From: a virus
Reading direction: 5' to 3' (one strand)
Length of the DNA stretch: 49,710 nucleotides
IMG/VR virus record: IMGVR_UViG_3300025667_000007
Span: 1-49,710 of that record
Shown here in pieces: positions 21,813 through 33,200 of this stretch. The notes beneath the pieces were generated by a model. It saw only the letters and a list, made by a program, of their open reading frames with translations, made no database searches and had not been told where the DNA came from. Positions within the stretch are counted from its first letter, which is position 1. The number at the start of each line of letters is the position of its first letter. A program made the position numbers and the translations under genes.

Positions 21813-24800
21813 ATGGCTAACGATAAATTTACTAAATCTCCTGCTAAGTTCCTATCGGTCTTTGTTGAGAGAATGGTGCCCGACTATGTACGGGAAGACC
21901 ATCCTATGTTCATCACTTTCCTTCGCAAGTATTTTGAATACTTGGAACGAGAGACTGGTGTTAATGGGGAACTAGGCGAGTACAATCAAATAACTGATTT
22001 GATTCAGAACATTGATGTTGACCACGCACTAGATAATTTCATACCAGAATTCGAGGCTAAGTATCTCCACGGTACACCACACACCTCAATAGACCCAACA
22101 GTAGAGACTACTGACAAGTCCTTCCTTGCTAAGAATATCCAACCTGTCTATAGACAGAAAGGTACTACTTCTGCCCTAGAGTTTCTATTCAGACGAGACT
22201 TTAATACAGACGTTGATACGATGTATCCAAAGCAATGGATGATGAAGGCGTCTGGCTCTGTATGGTATGAGCCACAATGGATTACGGTACTAACTGACCA
22301 AGCCACACTAGATTCTGCATCGCCCTATTTCGGCAACACGAATAACTCACACGTGGCCGAGACGGTACGGTCTATCTACAACAAAAAAATCCGTGGCCAA
22401 ATTAGCGGCGCAACGGCTTTCGTGGATATGGACGAATCAGTCTCTACTACAGACTACGAGCGACTCCTATTAACCGAAGTAAATGGCGTATTCATTAAAG
22501 ACGAAGAAATCTGGGAAGACGTTGGTACATCTGGCACTATACCCTATAAAGCACTAATCATCTCTGACGGTATTCGGACAGAGGGTGAATGTATTGTCAA
22601 TGGGCACAAATGGACAGATAAATGGATTAATATTAGTGGACATCCAAATGAAGTTCATTACCTACACGCGGCAGGGGTACACAGAGAGGGTGGTTCACTA
22701 ATAAAAGGATTAACCTCTGGTGCTACAGCAACCATTGATGGTACTGATACTGACTGGACAAAACTTAACCTATTAGAAGTAACTGGTGAGTTTGAGTTAG
22801 GTGAGAAATTATTTAACGTGGCGGCGAACAACTATTGGGAAAACCCGAGCCAATCATTCTGTAGTATCTCTACGGATTGGCCAGTTCTTCATACGTTTAC
22901 TACTGAGGTTGATTGTGTGGCGGCGTTGCACCCGGATGGGTTAGACAAGGCGAGCCCCTATTTCGGAGAGAGTGCGTTTCTTTCGTGGTACCCAGTAGTC
23001 GATATTACTAAGACCCTTCAAGACGTAGAACACAATATACTATTAAATGTAAGTAGTCCTCCTTTGACACGAGAAGAGTGTGATGCTCTTGTTAATATCG
23101 AGACTCAACCTAATGTCAAGACGGCCGTTTGGAAAACAAATGGTTACTGGCTTGACTCTGGCGGCTTCCTGTCTTCTGACAGAAAACTCCAAGATAATGA
23201 CTACTACCAAGATTTCTCTTATGTTATCCGAAGTGATGTACCTATTCAGTCGTATAGAGAAGTTCTTAAAAAACTAGTTCACCCTGTTGGACTGAAATTA
23301 TTTGCTGAGTTCTCGTTTAGGTCTACAGTTGATTTGGTAATCGAATTACCTACCGATTACGTCAAGATGATTATTGCGATATTCTCTTATCTTGATGTCG
23401 CGGTTGATATCTGGGACCAAGAGAGCGAACAACACGGTTCAGTCGGAAGGGCTCATACTGGATTTGGAGTCTTCATTGAGAAAGGCTTTGACGAATATAT
23501 CATTGAAATGATGGGTAATCTCGATTCAAGGGCTGCCTTAGTAACTCCTGATAATTGGGGTGCTCCTGGTGAACACGTAGGGGTTGATATAGTAACTGAT
23601 AAAAATGAAATCAAGACTATTGGTACCAAACTTACAGAGAAACTCTATCAAATTAATATTCTCCGTGATGAAATCAAGAACCAGATTAATGCTTGGCCTG
23701 AGAAGGTTGTATTTGAATTTACTAATCTTCTCCGAGTTCTACCTATTGAAGAGTTCCCACCTTCTGTTACTGAATTAGGCATTGAGGATAATCTAGAGAA
23801 TACCACAGACGGTAGAATGATTTCTTGTGACGTTTATGAATTGTCCGTATTCAAACATCTTTCTAGAGTTGTTGAATGGGTTGAATCGTTTATGCAAGAA
23901 GCCGAATACGCTCCTGAAAAGAGTTACGGCGCATTCGAGAGTGGTCGAGAAGACACACTAGTTAAAAAAGTATACGGGAATACAAATGACGTTATTGATG
24001 CGGTTCAGATACAGGCGTTTGATAACCCTAATGTAATCCATTCCCACGGAAGAAAGAATGGTTTCGCACCACTAGTATCTACAAGTCTTACTAAAGGACT
24101 TGAACTTCCATTGATGAGTGTTGGAGCGGCAGCGTTTCACGTTCATAGTTTTGATGGAAGTGCAATACCTAATTTAATGGTTCACGGAAAAGAAGCAACG
24201 GCTCACGGACTAAGTTATTCTCAAGCAAGAGCATTAATGAATTCTGATGCTTTTGAAATTCCAGAATTCCTTGCAGATGTTCATACGACTGCATTCTTGC
24301 CTGAAGCAACGGGTCACGTTCATAGATTTGTAGATGGTCAAATTGTAGACAGACAACGTGGTCGTGTATCTGACCCTCTATCAAGAGCCGATGCAAGAAA
24401 ATTAATTGACGGAGATATCACAGACGTAACTCTTTACGATAGTATCGGAATAACTACCAACGGGGTCCCTGAGACAGATGAAAATGGCGTCTTCCAAGGC
24501 GGTACGGTAGCCGATTCAAATGGAATTACCTCTGCACATTATCACGAGTACCTAGTCACATACGAATCAGACTGGGAAATGAATACTGACTTTATGGGTA
24601 ATCCTTGTACGCACGGATTTAGATATACGCCAGTTACTACGTGGATATGTTATAACTATAAACCAGAACTTGTGGTTGACCCTAGTTTAATTGACGGTGT
24701 TGATTATTCTGGTAACACAATGAATCTCGGACAGAATGTATTCAATGAACTTGATGATGCCACGGTTGCTACTGCAATTGGTGAAGCATCATTTACATTC

Positions 24801-27800
24801 CAACACGCACAGACTTTCCCTGCTACGCTAGTACCTAATGTAGACTGGGTAGAATTATATTCATCTAACTATATTCAACAAGTTCCTGGCTCTGGTGATA
24901 CTGGAGATTTACTAGGGGATGTTAAGATGGGTACAGGCACAGACATTGCGACTATTGTAGCGTATCCGATGGACCCAGATAAAATCTGTATTGTAGACCA
25001 ATCTGGAATCATTCACTTGATGGATACTACGTCTGGTGTCAAATCATTATTTTTCGACTACACTTCTCTTAATCTGACTATCGGAGTCGGGCCATTCGGT
25101 GCATATGATGAACGTGGCGCTCTAGGACTTGCATTCCATCCAGATTACGCAACAAACGGACTCTTGTATGTCTATTATATGACAGAGCAAGGTCCATCTA
25201 CTGGCTCATACGGATATCCTCTTTCAACTTCAATCATTGCTGAGTTCACGGCTGACGTTGCGGCAGAGACAGTTGATATTACTACTGAACGAATTTTAAT
25301 CACACAGCCACAACCTGATATGAATCATAACGGTGGTCAATTAGTATTTGGCCCAGATGGTTATCTCTATATCGGATTCGGTGACGGCGGAAATGCGGGA
25401 GATACTTCGAGTTCTAGCGGTCACGGCGGACACGGAGTATATGGTAATGCACAGAACCCTACTAACATATTGGGCACAATTCTTAGAATTGATGTCGCAC
25501 CAGACACAGTTAATAATAAACCTTATTCCATACCTTCCGATAACCCCTTCACTGGTGTAAATGCAAAACCACACGGTACTGCGGGTGCAATGTTTAGAGA
25601 AGAGATATGGGCATACGGATTAAGAAATCCTTGGAGATTCTCTTTTGCTCCAGATGGTAAACTATGGGCGGCTGATGTTGGACAAAATAAATTTGAAGAA
25701 GTAAACATTATCGAAAAGGGCGGCAACTATGGTTGGAGAGTAATGGAAGCATATCATTACTTTGAAGAAGACCAAGCAACTATTGACCAAATGGCATTAG
25801 ACCAAGGCTATGCAAATACTCAAGCATTTCTTCTTGATTTAAAATCACCTATTCACGAGTACAGTCACGGAACTGGTATTTCTATCTTAGGTGGATTCAT
25901 CTATAGGGGAAGTGACTTAACTGGACTTCAAGGCAAATACATATTCGGAGATTGGAGTACGAGTTGGGCTGGTACTACTGGTCATCTCTTTTCACTAGAA
26001 GAAAATCCTGATGGACTTTCTGCACACTTCACAATAACTCCTAATGCAATCAATGGAGCAAATCATAGTCACGAGGCTATATTAACTCCGAGTCAAGTTG
26101 CGATGGCTCAAGCGAATCCTGGAACACCAATTGTTGTTGTTCAGAGTGATACGGTTCACGCTGAAAGTTATACTCACACATTCTCCATTATATGGAATGC
26201 GACTTTCAATACTTGGAATCTGATAGCACAAACGAATATGGAGAACCACGATGTATTCACATTTATCGAATACAATGGCGATGTAGGATATACAAGAAAG
26301 AATTTATCTTTCTGGGACCCTGCAACATCTGTATTGAACTTAACAACTCACGACCAATCTATATTGACATTAGGTGAAGACACTAATGGCGAACTTTATA
26401 TGGCTACAAGAATTGGTATTGATAGTTATCAAGGAACTGGCCCACAGAATTGTGATATATACAAACTAACTGATACATATGATTCCTCTACAGAAACGGG
26501 TGCATCTTCACAAATCCCTGCTTCTGAAACGGCTCACGTTCACGGATATAAAGTAGTATACGACATTAACACAGAATTATTCTCTGCAACTGAGATATCT
26601 GATATTGAAATGACTGACTGGGATGCTTTCTTCCCTATATGGACTTATAATACTCCTGTCTCTCACTTGCATCCTGTAATTACTTCGTGGACTGGAATAG
26701 TAGATGAAAATATTCTTCTTGGTTCATCTGCTGGATGGCATTTGAATCCTCTAACTCTAGTTTGGGAACCATACGACACAGGCTCTGATACGCCTTATCT
26801 TGCTGTCGATGATGACGATGATGACGGAACATTTTATATTGAGACTGCTCCCGTAGTAGAGATACTTGGAGCAAACGAATATGGCGAGAACGCTCACATC
26901 CACTATTTCAATAGTGAGACACTAGATACATTTGGTGCTAATGATGGTAGAACGGCTGTACCGATTACGAGAATACAAGCAGAAGAACTTGCTAATGGAG
27001 TAGTAAACGCATTTTATGTTTATTCTTCTATTGAAGATTCTGGCCAGCATCAACATTATCACGTATATAAAATTATGTGGAATCTTTCTACGCAACAATT
27101 TGTTGCAGACGAAATGGCTGAGATGTGGGATGAAAACAGTACTGGAGAATGGGAAGCAGTAGATACACATCTACGAACTCACGAGCATACCCTTTTAGTT
27201 AATGGTATAACGACCCATCTTGGTTGGAATGGTACACCATTGTATACTGCTCCTGATGTTACATTATCAAATGCACACGATTGGCATAAATTAGAAGGCT
27301 CTGAACCAGACCATCTACACGCATTTAACGGAACAACATTAGACACTCTCGGAACACACACTGGCAGACAAGCATTACCATTAGATGATAATCAAGCAAC
27401 TGATTTGATTAATGGTGAAGTGACTGAAGTAAAAACATATACATCTATCTCAGGCGGAGACCATTATCACGGAATCACAATTACATACGACCCAAATACA
27501 TTAAGTTTCGTTGCGTTAGATACTGAGAAATGGGAATCATCTGACGGACATCAATTCTATTCCGCAGACCCAAGGTCACACGCACATCCAACGAACATCT
27601 CTAATCTGTTTTCACGACCAGGTTATAATGAGATGATGGAAATTCTACCGACATTTGCTTCTCCTGGATATCCTTATCCAGGTGGTTCTCACCCTCACTT
27701 TCATAATGATACAGTTGTGGGACCATTTGCAGAAGGGGCTTTGACTGGACAGATTTCTTACGCTCACGGAATGACGATTGACCAAGGTATGCAACTGATT

Positions 27801-29084
27801 GATGGTGTTGTAGATAGTGTTACTATTTACGATTCAATTGAGGGTGCTCACTTTCACGAGTACAGAATTAAATGGGATACTAATTATAATATATTCTATG
27901 CTGATTGGTCAGTGACTTGGATTAAAGGTGGCATTGAAGATTCACTTCAAGACCCTACTAAATATTATGTATCTGTAGTTGAGAATGCGGCTGAAGGACT
28001 TCACTGGCATAACTTGACAATTGACTGGAATCCAAATCTAGTTGCAATACCACAGCAAACTGGTGGTAGCATATATATAACGAAGACTACATCAACTGAT
28101 GAAGTTCTTTCTGCGGCACCGAGTGTTGTTGTTACGCAGGCTTCAACCGAATTACTACCAGTCACAACAACGTATCCAGATACGCCTGCGACTGGTGATA
28201 CAACTATTATCGTAACATATAGTGATTTAATCACAACGACAACAACGTCAACGGTCCAGATTACAACGACCACGACTGATATTATATACTATTCAGATTA
28301 TGGTACTGAAACATCGGTTGGTGACCCAGTTATTACGTCTGAAGTTACGACAAGTCAAACAACTTCCGAAGTGGAAGACTTAACGGAAAGAAAAACTTAT
28401 GTAAATAATGTCCTTCAGGCAAACAACCCGCCCATTGTTCAGATGCAACCATCGTTTATTGCTGGTATCGGAAGTCACGACCACCTGCTTTATGATGGAT
28501 GCTCTTTGGATTCAGCGGGAGTTAATGTCGGAAGAACGTGTGAACCAATTACTTTGGCACAAGCAAATGATTTGATTAATGCTCAGAATGCCAACTATGG
28601 TATTATATTCTTTGATTCTCCAAACGGAGCAAGTTCCCACTATCACGGATATACGATAAAATTTAATCCCAATATGGGAGCAAAGGGAACATTTGTAGTT
28701 GCTGGTATTTCACAATGGGATATTATACCAGGAACATCTACATATGTGCATAAATTCTCTCTAACTGGTGGATTCCACGACCACGATTACTGGATAAGTG
28801 TTGCAGATTATACATCCTTGATTGGTGGAACTTATGTAACTACACCACAGAGAGATAGTACACACGCGGCCGTATACACTCACGAATTAGTATTAGAGTG
28901 GAATGGTTCTACTTATAACATTATATCACAAACAAGTGACTATGACAACCACGATACAATATCATATTTGGGAAGTGTTCCAATTGGTGGTCAGTGGTCA
29001 CAAAACACACAGGGCTCTGGAGCGGGCGACCACGTCCACTCTACTACTGTAGACGATAGCAACGTATGGCCAGTACCGGCATAA
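21813..29084 (+). CDS. Giant baseplate/tail protein with PQQ sugar-dehydrogenase-like propeller and HxH repeats
   Basis: 2423 residues. Residues 1-160 match the wedge-associated protein of marine T4-like phages (FVERMVPDYVREDHPMF, then TTSALEFLFRRDF and a YPKQWMMKASG turn). About 1005-1400 form a full sugar/sorbosone dehydrogenase-like beta-propeller: GLAFHPDYATNGLLYVYY, H1172 in NHNGGQLVFGPDGYLYIG with GDGG, the R1271-N-P in WAYGLRNPWRFSF, DVGQNKFEEVN and GGNYGW. About 20 HxH motifs occur at 776-911 and 1575-2409, arranged in repeats of about 75 residues (HxH, then L-x-x-x-QA-x-x-LI-N/DG, Y-D-S-I, then HxHxY). A Thr-rich linker lies near 2090-2170. It is placed as a wedge/fibre connector. 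Whether the propeller binds PQQ or acts as a carbohydrate-binding domain is unknown. Confidence 0.85.
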   Translation: MANDKFTKSPAKFLSVFVERMVPDYVREDHPMFITFLRKYFEYLERETGVNGELGEYNQITDLIQNIDVDHALDNFIPEFEAKYLHGTPHTSIDPTVETTDKSFLAKNIQPVYRQKGTTSALEFLFRRDFNTDVDTMYPKQWMMKASGSVWYEPQWITVLTDQATLDSASPYFGNTNNSHVAETVRSIYNKKIRGQISGATAFVDMDESVSTTDYERLLLTEVNGVFIKDEEIWEDVGTSGTIPYKALIISDGIRTEGECIVNGHKWTDKWINISGHPNEVHYLHAAGVHREGGSLIKGLTSGATATIDGTDTDWTKLNLLEVTGEFELGEKLFNVAANNYWENPSQSFCSISTDWPVLHTFTTEVDCVAALHPDGLDKASPYFGESAFLSWYPVVDITKTLQDVEHNILLNVSSPPLTREECDALVNIETQPNVKTAVWKTNGYWLDSGGFLSSDRKLQDNDYYQDFSYVIRSDVPIQSYREVLKKLVHPVGLKLFAEFSFRSTVDLVIELPTDYVKMIIAIFSYLDVAVDIWDQESEQHGSVGRAHTGFGVFIEKGFDEYIIEMMGNLDSRAALVTPDNWGAPGEHVGVDIVTDKNEIKTIGTKLTEKLYQINILRDEIKNQINAWPEKVVFEFTNLLRVLPIEEFPPSVTELGIEDNLENTTDGRMISCDVYELSVFKHLSRVVEWVESFMQEAEYAPEKSYGAFESGREDTLVKKVYGNTNDVIDAVQIQAFDNPNVIHSHGRKNGFAPLVSTSLTKGLELPLMSVGAAAFHVHSFDGSAIPNLMVHGKEATAHGLSYSQARALMNSDAFEIPEFLADVHTTAFLPEATGHVHRFVDGQIVDRQRGRVSDPLSRADARKLIDGDITDVTLYDSIGITTNGVPETDENGVFQGGTVADSNGITSAHYHEYLVTYESDWEMNTDFMGNPCTHGFRYTPVTTWICYNYKPELVVDPSLIDGVDYSGNTMNLGQNVFNELDDATVATAIGEASFTFQHAQTFPATLVPNVDWVELYSSNYIQQVPGSGDTGDLLGDVKMGTGTDIATIVAYPMDPDKICIVDQSGIIHLMDTTSGVKSLFFDYTSLNLTIGVGPFGAYDERGALGLAFHPDYATNGLLYVYYMTEQGPSTGSYGYPLSTSIIAEFTADVAAETVDITTERILITQPQPDMNHNGGQLVFGPDGYLYIGFGDGGNAGDTSSSSGHGGHGVYGNAQNPTNILGTILRIDVAPDTVNNKPYSIPSDNPFTGVNAKPHGTAGAMFREEIWAYGLRNPWRFSFAPDGKLWAADVGQNKFEEVNIIEKGGNYGWRVMEAYHYFEEDQATIDQMALDQGYANTQAFLLDLKSPIHEYSHGTGISILGGFIYRGSDLTGLQGKYIFGDWSTSWAGTTGHLFSLEENPDGLSAHFTITPNAINGANHSHEAILTPSQVAMAQANPGTPIVVVQSDTVHAESYTHTFSIIWNATFNTWNLIAQTNMENHDVFTFIEYNGDVGYTRKNLSFWDPATSVLNLTTHDQSILTLGEDTNGELYMATRIGIDSYQGTGPQNCDIYKLTDTYDSSTETGASSQIPASETAHVHGYKVVYDINTELFSATEISDIEMTDWDAFFPIWTYNTPVSHLHPVITSWTGIVDENILLGSSAGWHLNPLTLVWEPYDTGSDTPYLAVDDDDDDGTFYIETAPVVEILGANEYGENAHIHYFNSETLDTFGANDGRTAVPITRIQAEELANGVVNAFYVYSSIEDSGQHQHYHVYKIMWNLSTQQFVADEMAEMWDENSTGEWEAVDTHLRTHEHTLLVNGITTHLGWNGTPLYTAPDVTLSNAHDWHKLEGSEPDHLHAFNGTTLDTLGTHTGRQALPLDDNQATDLINGEVTEVKTYTSISGGDHYHGITITYDPNTLSFVALDTEKWESSDGHQFYSADPRSHAHPTNISNLFSRPGYNEMMEILPTFASPGYPYPGGSHPHFHNDTVVGPFAEGALTGQISYAHGMTIDQGMQLIDGVVDSVTIYDSIEGAHFHEYRIKWDTNYNIFYADWSVTWIKGGIEDSLQDPTKYYVSVVENAAEGLHWHNLTIDWNPNLVAIPQQTGGSIYITKTTSTDEVLSAAPSVVVTQASTELLPVTTTYPDTPATGDTTIIVTYSDLITTTTTSTVQITTTTTDIIYYSDYGTETSVGDPVITSEVTTSQTTSEVEDLTERKTYVNNVLQANNPPIVQMQPSFIAGIGSHDHLLYDGCSLDSAGVNVGRTCEPITLAQANDLINAQNANYGIIFFDSPNGASSHYHGYTIKFNPNMGAKGTFVVAGISQWDIIPGTSTYVHKFSLTGGFHDHDYWISVADYTSLIGGTYVTTPQRDSTHAAVYTHELVLEWNGSTYNIISQTSDYDNHDTISYLGSVPIGGQWSQNTQGSGAGDHVHSTTVDDSNVWPVPA

Positions 29085-29112
29085 AGTTGTGAATATTTTA
29101 ATTAAACAAACG

Positions 29113-29120
29113 TATAAATA
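29113..29120 (+). promoter_or_regulatory. Late promoter (TATAAATA)
   Basis: A perfect late box in the 90-base gap before gp8, 54 bases from its ATG. The rest of this gap holds an AAGGAG ribosome site (29161-29166) and no other visible element. Confidence 0.85.
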
Positions 29121-29174
29121 GTTCTGATAAATATCAAATGATAGCAGAACATAATAATTTAAGGAGTTAGTAAA

Positions 29175-30185
29175 ATGGGTGCAATTGTAACCAGTAAATT
29201 CAGAACACAGAACTTGATGGTTTTCATCGACCAGTTCAAAACTACTGGTTCTGTTGACGACAACTTCCTGTATCTAGGGTTTGGGCGAAATGACGCTTGG
29301 CCTAATGATGCTCAAGGAAATGACGAAAGTTCAGGTAACTTTACTCTACCTGACCCTCTTGATGAGGATGAATCACAATATTGGACTGACATTGTTGGTA
29401 CCAAGCGAATTCAGAATGATGATATCTCACCCGTGCTTCCACGTATTAACTGGGAAACAGGTGATACTATCGCATTTGACGGAGATGCCGCAAACGGCAT
29501 CACAGGAATTGATGAACCTGGCCGTTCTTTTGTTTCAAAAATCGGAAGTCACAGTATTGTGATGAATTCTGAATATCGAGTTTATATGTGTACAGGCGAA
29601 CCATCTGGCGGAAAATGCTATATTGGTGGAGTCTTTGATGGCGGAACTGCTGTTTCACGAACAACTTGTGAAGGTACTTTAGGTGGACTTTGGTTACCTA
29701 CTGGTGCTTCTGAAGAGCCAACTGGCTTTACTGGAGATGCCGCTGGACTAGTTGCTCAAGCGATTACTACATCTGACAACTATACGTGGACATTCTTATA
29801 TAAACTAGAATTGAACGACATTATTAACTCTACTACCAATGACTGGATGCCAGTTATTTCAGGTACAGGAGTTCTTGCAGGGTCTGAGCAGGCCGATTTC
29901 GGTGATGTAGATTCTATATTTACAGCGAAAACTCACCACGGATTGATTCACGTTAGACTTGAGACTTCAGACGGATTCCCAGAGAACGATGACTTTCGAC
30001 AAATCGGACTCTTGCGTAATCCAGAACTTGCTGGTGGCGGAACGAAAGCCCAAGCATCCGTATATGCTGATGCAGACGTAAGTTTAGAAAGCGATAGTGG
30101 ACAGTTGATTTATCTTGAGAACAGGCGTGCTATTACTCGTGCATCTGACCAGATTGAGGATTTGAAACTCGTAGTAGAATTCTAA
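29175..30185 (+). CDS. 8: Baseplate wedge protein gp8-like with a cysteine insertion
   Basis: A 336-residue protein (T4 gp8 has 334). The start AIVTSKFRTQNLMVFIDQ, then NFLYLGFGRNDAWPND, and later a LYKLELND strand and a FRQIGLLRNP end, are the gp8 pattern of marine T4-like phages. Around residues 139-174 there is an insertion with four cysteines (MCTGEPSGGKC, then TTCEGTLGGLW). It resembles the Cys-Trp units of the other large proteins here. gp8 binds gp7 and gp10 in the wedge. AAGGAG lies eight bases upstream of the ATG. Confidence 0.8.
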   Translation: MGAIVTSKFRTQNLMVFIDQFKTTGSVDDNFLYLGFGRNDAWPNDAQGNDESSGNFTLPDPLDEDESQYWTDIVGTKRIQNDDISPVLPRINWETGDTIAFDGDAANGITGIDEPGRSFVSKIGSHSIVMNSEYRVYMCTGEPSGGKCYIGGVFDGGTAVSRTTCEGTLGGLWLPTGASEEPTGFTGDAAGLVAQAITTSDNYTWTFLYKLELNDIINSTTNDWMPVISGTGVLAGSEQADFGDVDSIFTAKTHHGLIHVRLETSDGFPENDDFRQIGLLRNPELAGGGTKAQASVYADADVSLESDSGQLIYLENRRAITRASDQIEDLKLVVEF

Positions 30186-30206
30186 GAATACTTTAGGATG
30201 TTATAT

Positions 30207-30238
30207 ATGTTCTCTCTCCAAAAGTGGGGAGGGAACAT
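30207..30238 (+). other. Intergenic RNA hairpin after gp8
   Basis: A 13-bp stem with two G-U pairs (ATGTTCTCTCTCC with GGGGAGGGAACAT) and a 6-base loop AAAAGT. No T run follows, so it is unlikely to be a strong intrinsic terminator. It may stabilise or be processed in the long late transcript between gp8 and the next gene. Confidence 0.55.
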
Positions 30239-30273
30239 TAAAGATGATAGGAACATATTTAGGATAATAGCGA

Positions 30274-33200
30274 ATGGCATATAACTTCAACACATCTCCA
30301 TATTATGATGACTATAATGCGGATGACAAATTTTTAAAGATTCTGTTTAATCCTGGTCGAGCAGTTCAGGCCAGAGAATTAACTCAAATACAATCTATTC
30401 TTCAGAATCAAATGTCCGCTTCTGCGAATCATATATGGAAGAATGGCTCTGCCGTTGTAGGCGGAGAAGTTAGTGTTGCTAAAAGAGAATGGATGCAACT
30501 TGCTGTGGTTGATACCTCTTGGTTGAATCGTATTGTTTATGGTGAAACATCTAATGCAGTTGCAGAAATTACTCAACTTCACGATGATGAAACGCAACCT
30601 ATCTATTACTACAGAATACTTTCTGGACAATTTCAAGCAAACGAAAATCTATTAAGTTACGATACTGTTTGTGAAGGCGGCTTTGATGTAAACGGTGAAT
30701 GTGCTGATAACAATTGGTACGATGCGACTCAAATATATAAAGCAGGCGTCATCGTAGGAACAGGACAAGGACTAGAAGCAAGAGTTGATAACGGTGTTTA
30801 TTGGCTAGATAATTTCTTCACTCCTATTCTAGCACAAACTATTTTCTTAGACCCAATTTCTGCAACACCAACATTAAAAGTTGGATTCGATATTGAAGAA
30901 ACTATTGTAGCATCAACGACTGACCCAAGATTGCTTGACCCTGCTTCTGGTTTCTATAATCAGAATGCACCAGGTGGAGATAGATATCAAATTTCTCTTA
31001 CATTGATTGCAGAGGCCAACTCCGCTGAATCTAATAAGTGGTTGTGGATGATGGATGTCACGAATGGCATCATTACTACTAAGTATGAGGCTACTGACTA
31101 TTCACTTCTTAGTAATGAAATGGCTCAACGAACATTCGATGAGTCTGGCAACTATACTATTAATCCATTCCCAATTGAATTTAAAACGGGAAGTACGGTT
31201 GATAAGTATTCTATTAAAGTTGACCCATCTAAAGCATACATTAATGGATATGAACACGAACTCTTAGTTCCTCTAACTGTAGAAGCAGATAGGGCAAGAA
31301 CAACTCGCCACGTAGCGAATGACCATATCAATCCTGAATTTGGACCATACTTTGAAGTAGCATCTATTGATGATATGCACGGCGTGTTTAATGTTGTGAA
31401 TAAAGAATATGTTATCCTTGTTACTGACACGGGTTACACTTCTGCAACGAGTCCAGTTAATACTATCGGAATAAGAAAACGTATCACACACGTTACAAAG
31501 TACGGCAACGCATACAGAATTTATCTAGAAAACAATACTGGCCTCGATGCTATCGCACCCGCTCAATATATTGTTTCTGAAACGAATGCCGATGTATACG
31601 CAAAAATCTCTCGTCCAACTGGTATCGCAGTTAGTAAGGGTGTTAATTATCCTTGGATTTATAAGGTCCATTCAATTACTTCTGCACTATCTCTAGGACA
31701 AGTAACATACTCTACACAAAAGAATTTAACCGCTATCTTATCTGGAGCAGTTGCTTCAGTACCCGCAGTTTTCAATGATATGCACTGGGAACGAGTTCTT
31801 TATATCTGGGACGAATTTACAAACCAAGTTATACCTCAATATGGTACTGTCGCTTCTGGTGATACGTGGAGGGCTGACTTAACAGGAAATACAACTGCAC
31901 TTATTGAAATAGTAGACCAAGTCACAGGTAACACATCAACGAATTTGTCTGGACATAATATCTCTATTATGGCAGATATGTATATGTCAAATGCTTCTTG
32001 GAGAGCATTGACAAAATCTACAACATCAACCGATTATGTTCTTTCACTTACTGACACATTAACAATTGCACACGCAGTTGAAGAAATTGTTTCTATTATC
32101 GCACCTGATACTACGGATGTAACTTCATCATTTACCTTCACAACTGGTGATACTGATACTTCTTTGAACGATGCACTATTAACTTGGAACGATGCAGTTA
32201 ACCCAAGTCAACCTGGCACATATACAGTAACATATAAACATTATATTCTTGGTAATATCACAACCGCTCAATATAGATGTGTAAACAGTTATACAGATTC
32301 TGGTATCACTTATGATGACATTTTTGGATATAGAGACTCAACAGGATTGAGTCACCCTTCCGCTGATGGGATGGACTTTAGAGCATCGGATGACGATTAC
32401 GCAGTTGGCACATATTTGCCACTACCTTCTTCTAACATCTCAGTATCTTATGATTTCTATCTCCCACGAAAAGATAGACTGACAATTAATGACGATGGAA
32501 AGATACAGATTAAACAAGGCTTCCCTTCTACTGAACCAGTTCTTCCTACTGAAGAATTGAATGAGATGACCTTGTATAATATATTTGTACCAGCGTACAC
32601 ATATAACCACAAGAATATTAATGTATCTCACGTAAAGAATAAAAGATTTACGATGCAAGATATTCGTGGCATAGAAAATAGACTTGAAAATTTAGAATAC
32701 TACACTGCACTTAATCTTCTAGAAAAGACTACTGCCGATATGCAGGTGCTTGACACGGCAGGATTACTAAGATATAAAAATGGTATCTTAGTTGACCCGT
32801 TTGTTGACCACGGTATTGGTGATGTTATCGATGAAGCATATTATTGTGCTATTTATCCAGAAGCAGGAATATGTACTGTACCCTACGAAATGTATGGTAT
32901 GGATATGGTAGGTGGTGTAAAATCTAATGTTAAATTAAATAATCTGACATATACTCTAGACTTTGATGTTATTGAAGCGTGGATTACTCAGCCGATGGGG
33001 TCACAAGTTATTAACTTGAATCCATTTGCTCGTAAATCTTGGGTTGGATTCTGTACATTAACTCCTCAATCTGATACTTGGTTTGAAGAACTTTATATGC
33101 CAGATGTTATTATTCAGAATGAAAATAACAATGCTGTAACTCAACAAGTAGAAACTTTTGGAACACAGACTCGATGGAATGCTTGGCAGACTCAATGGTC

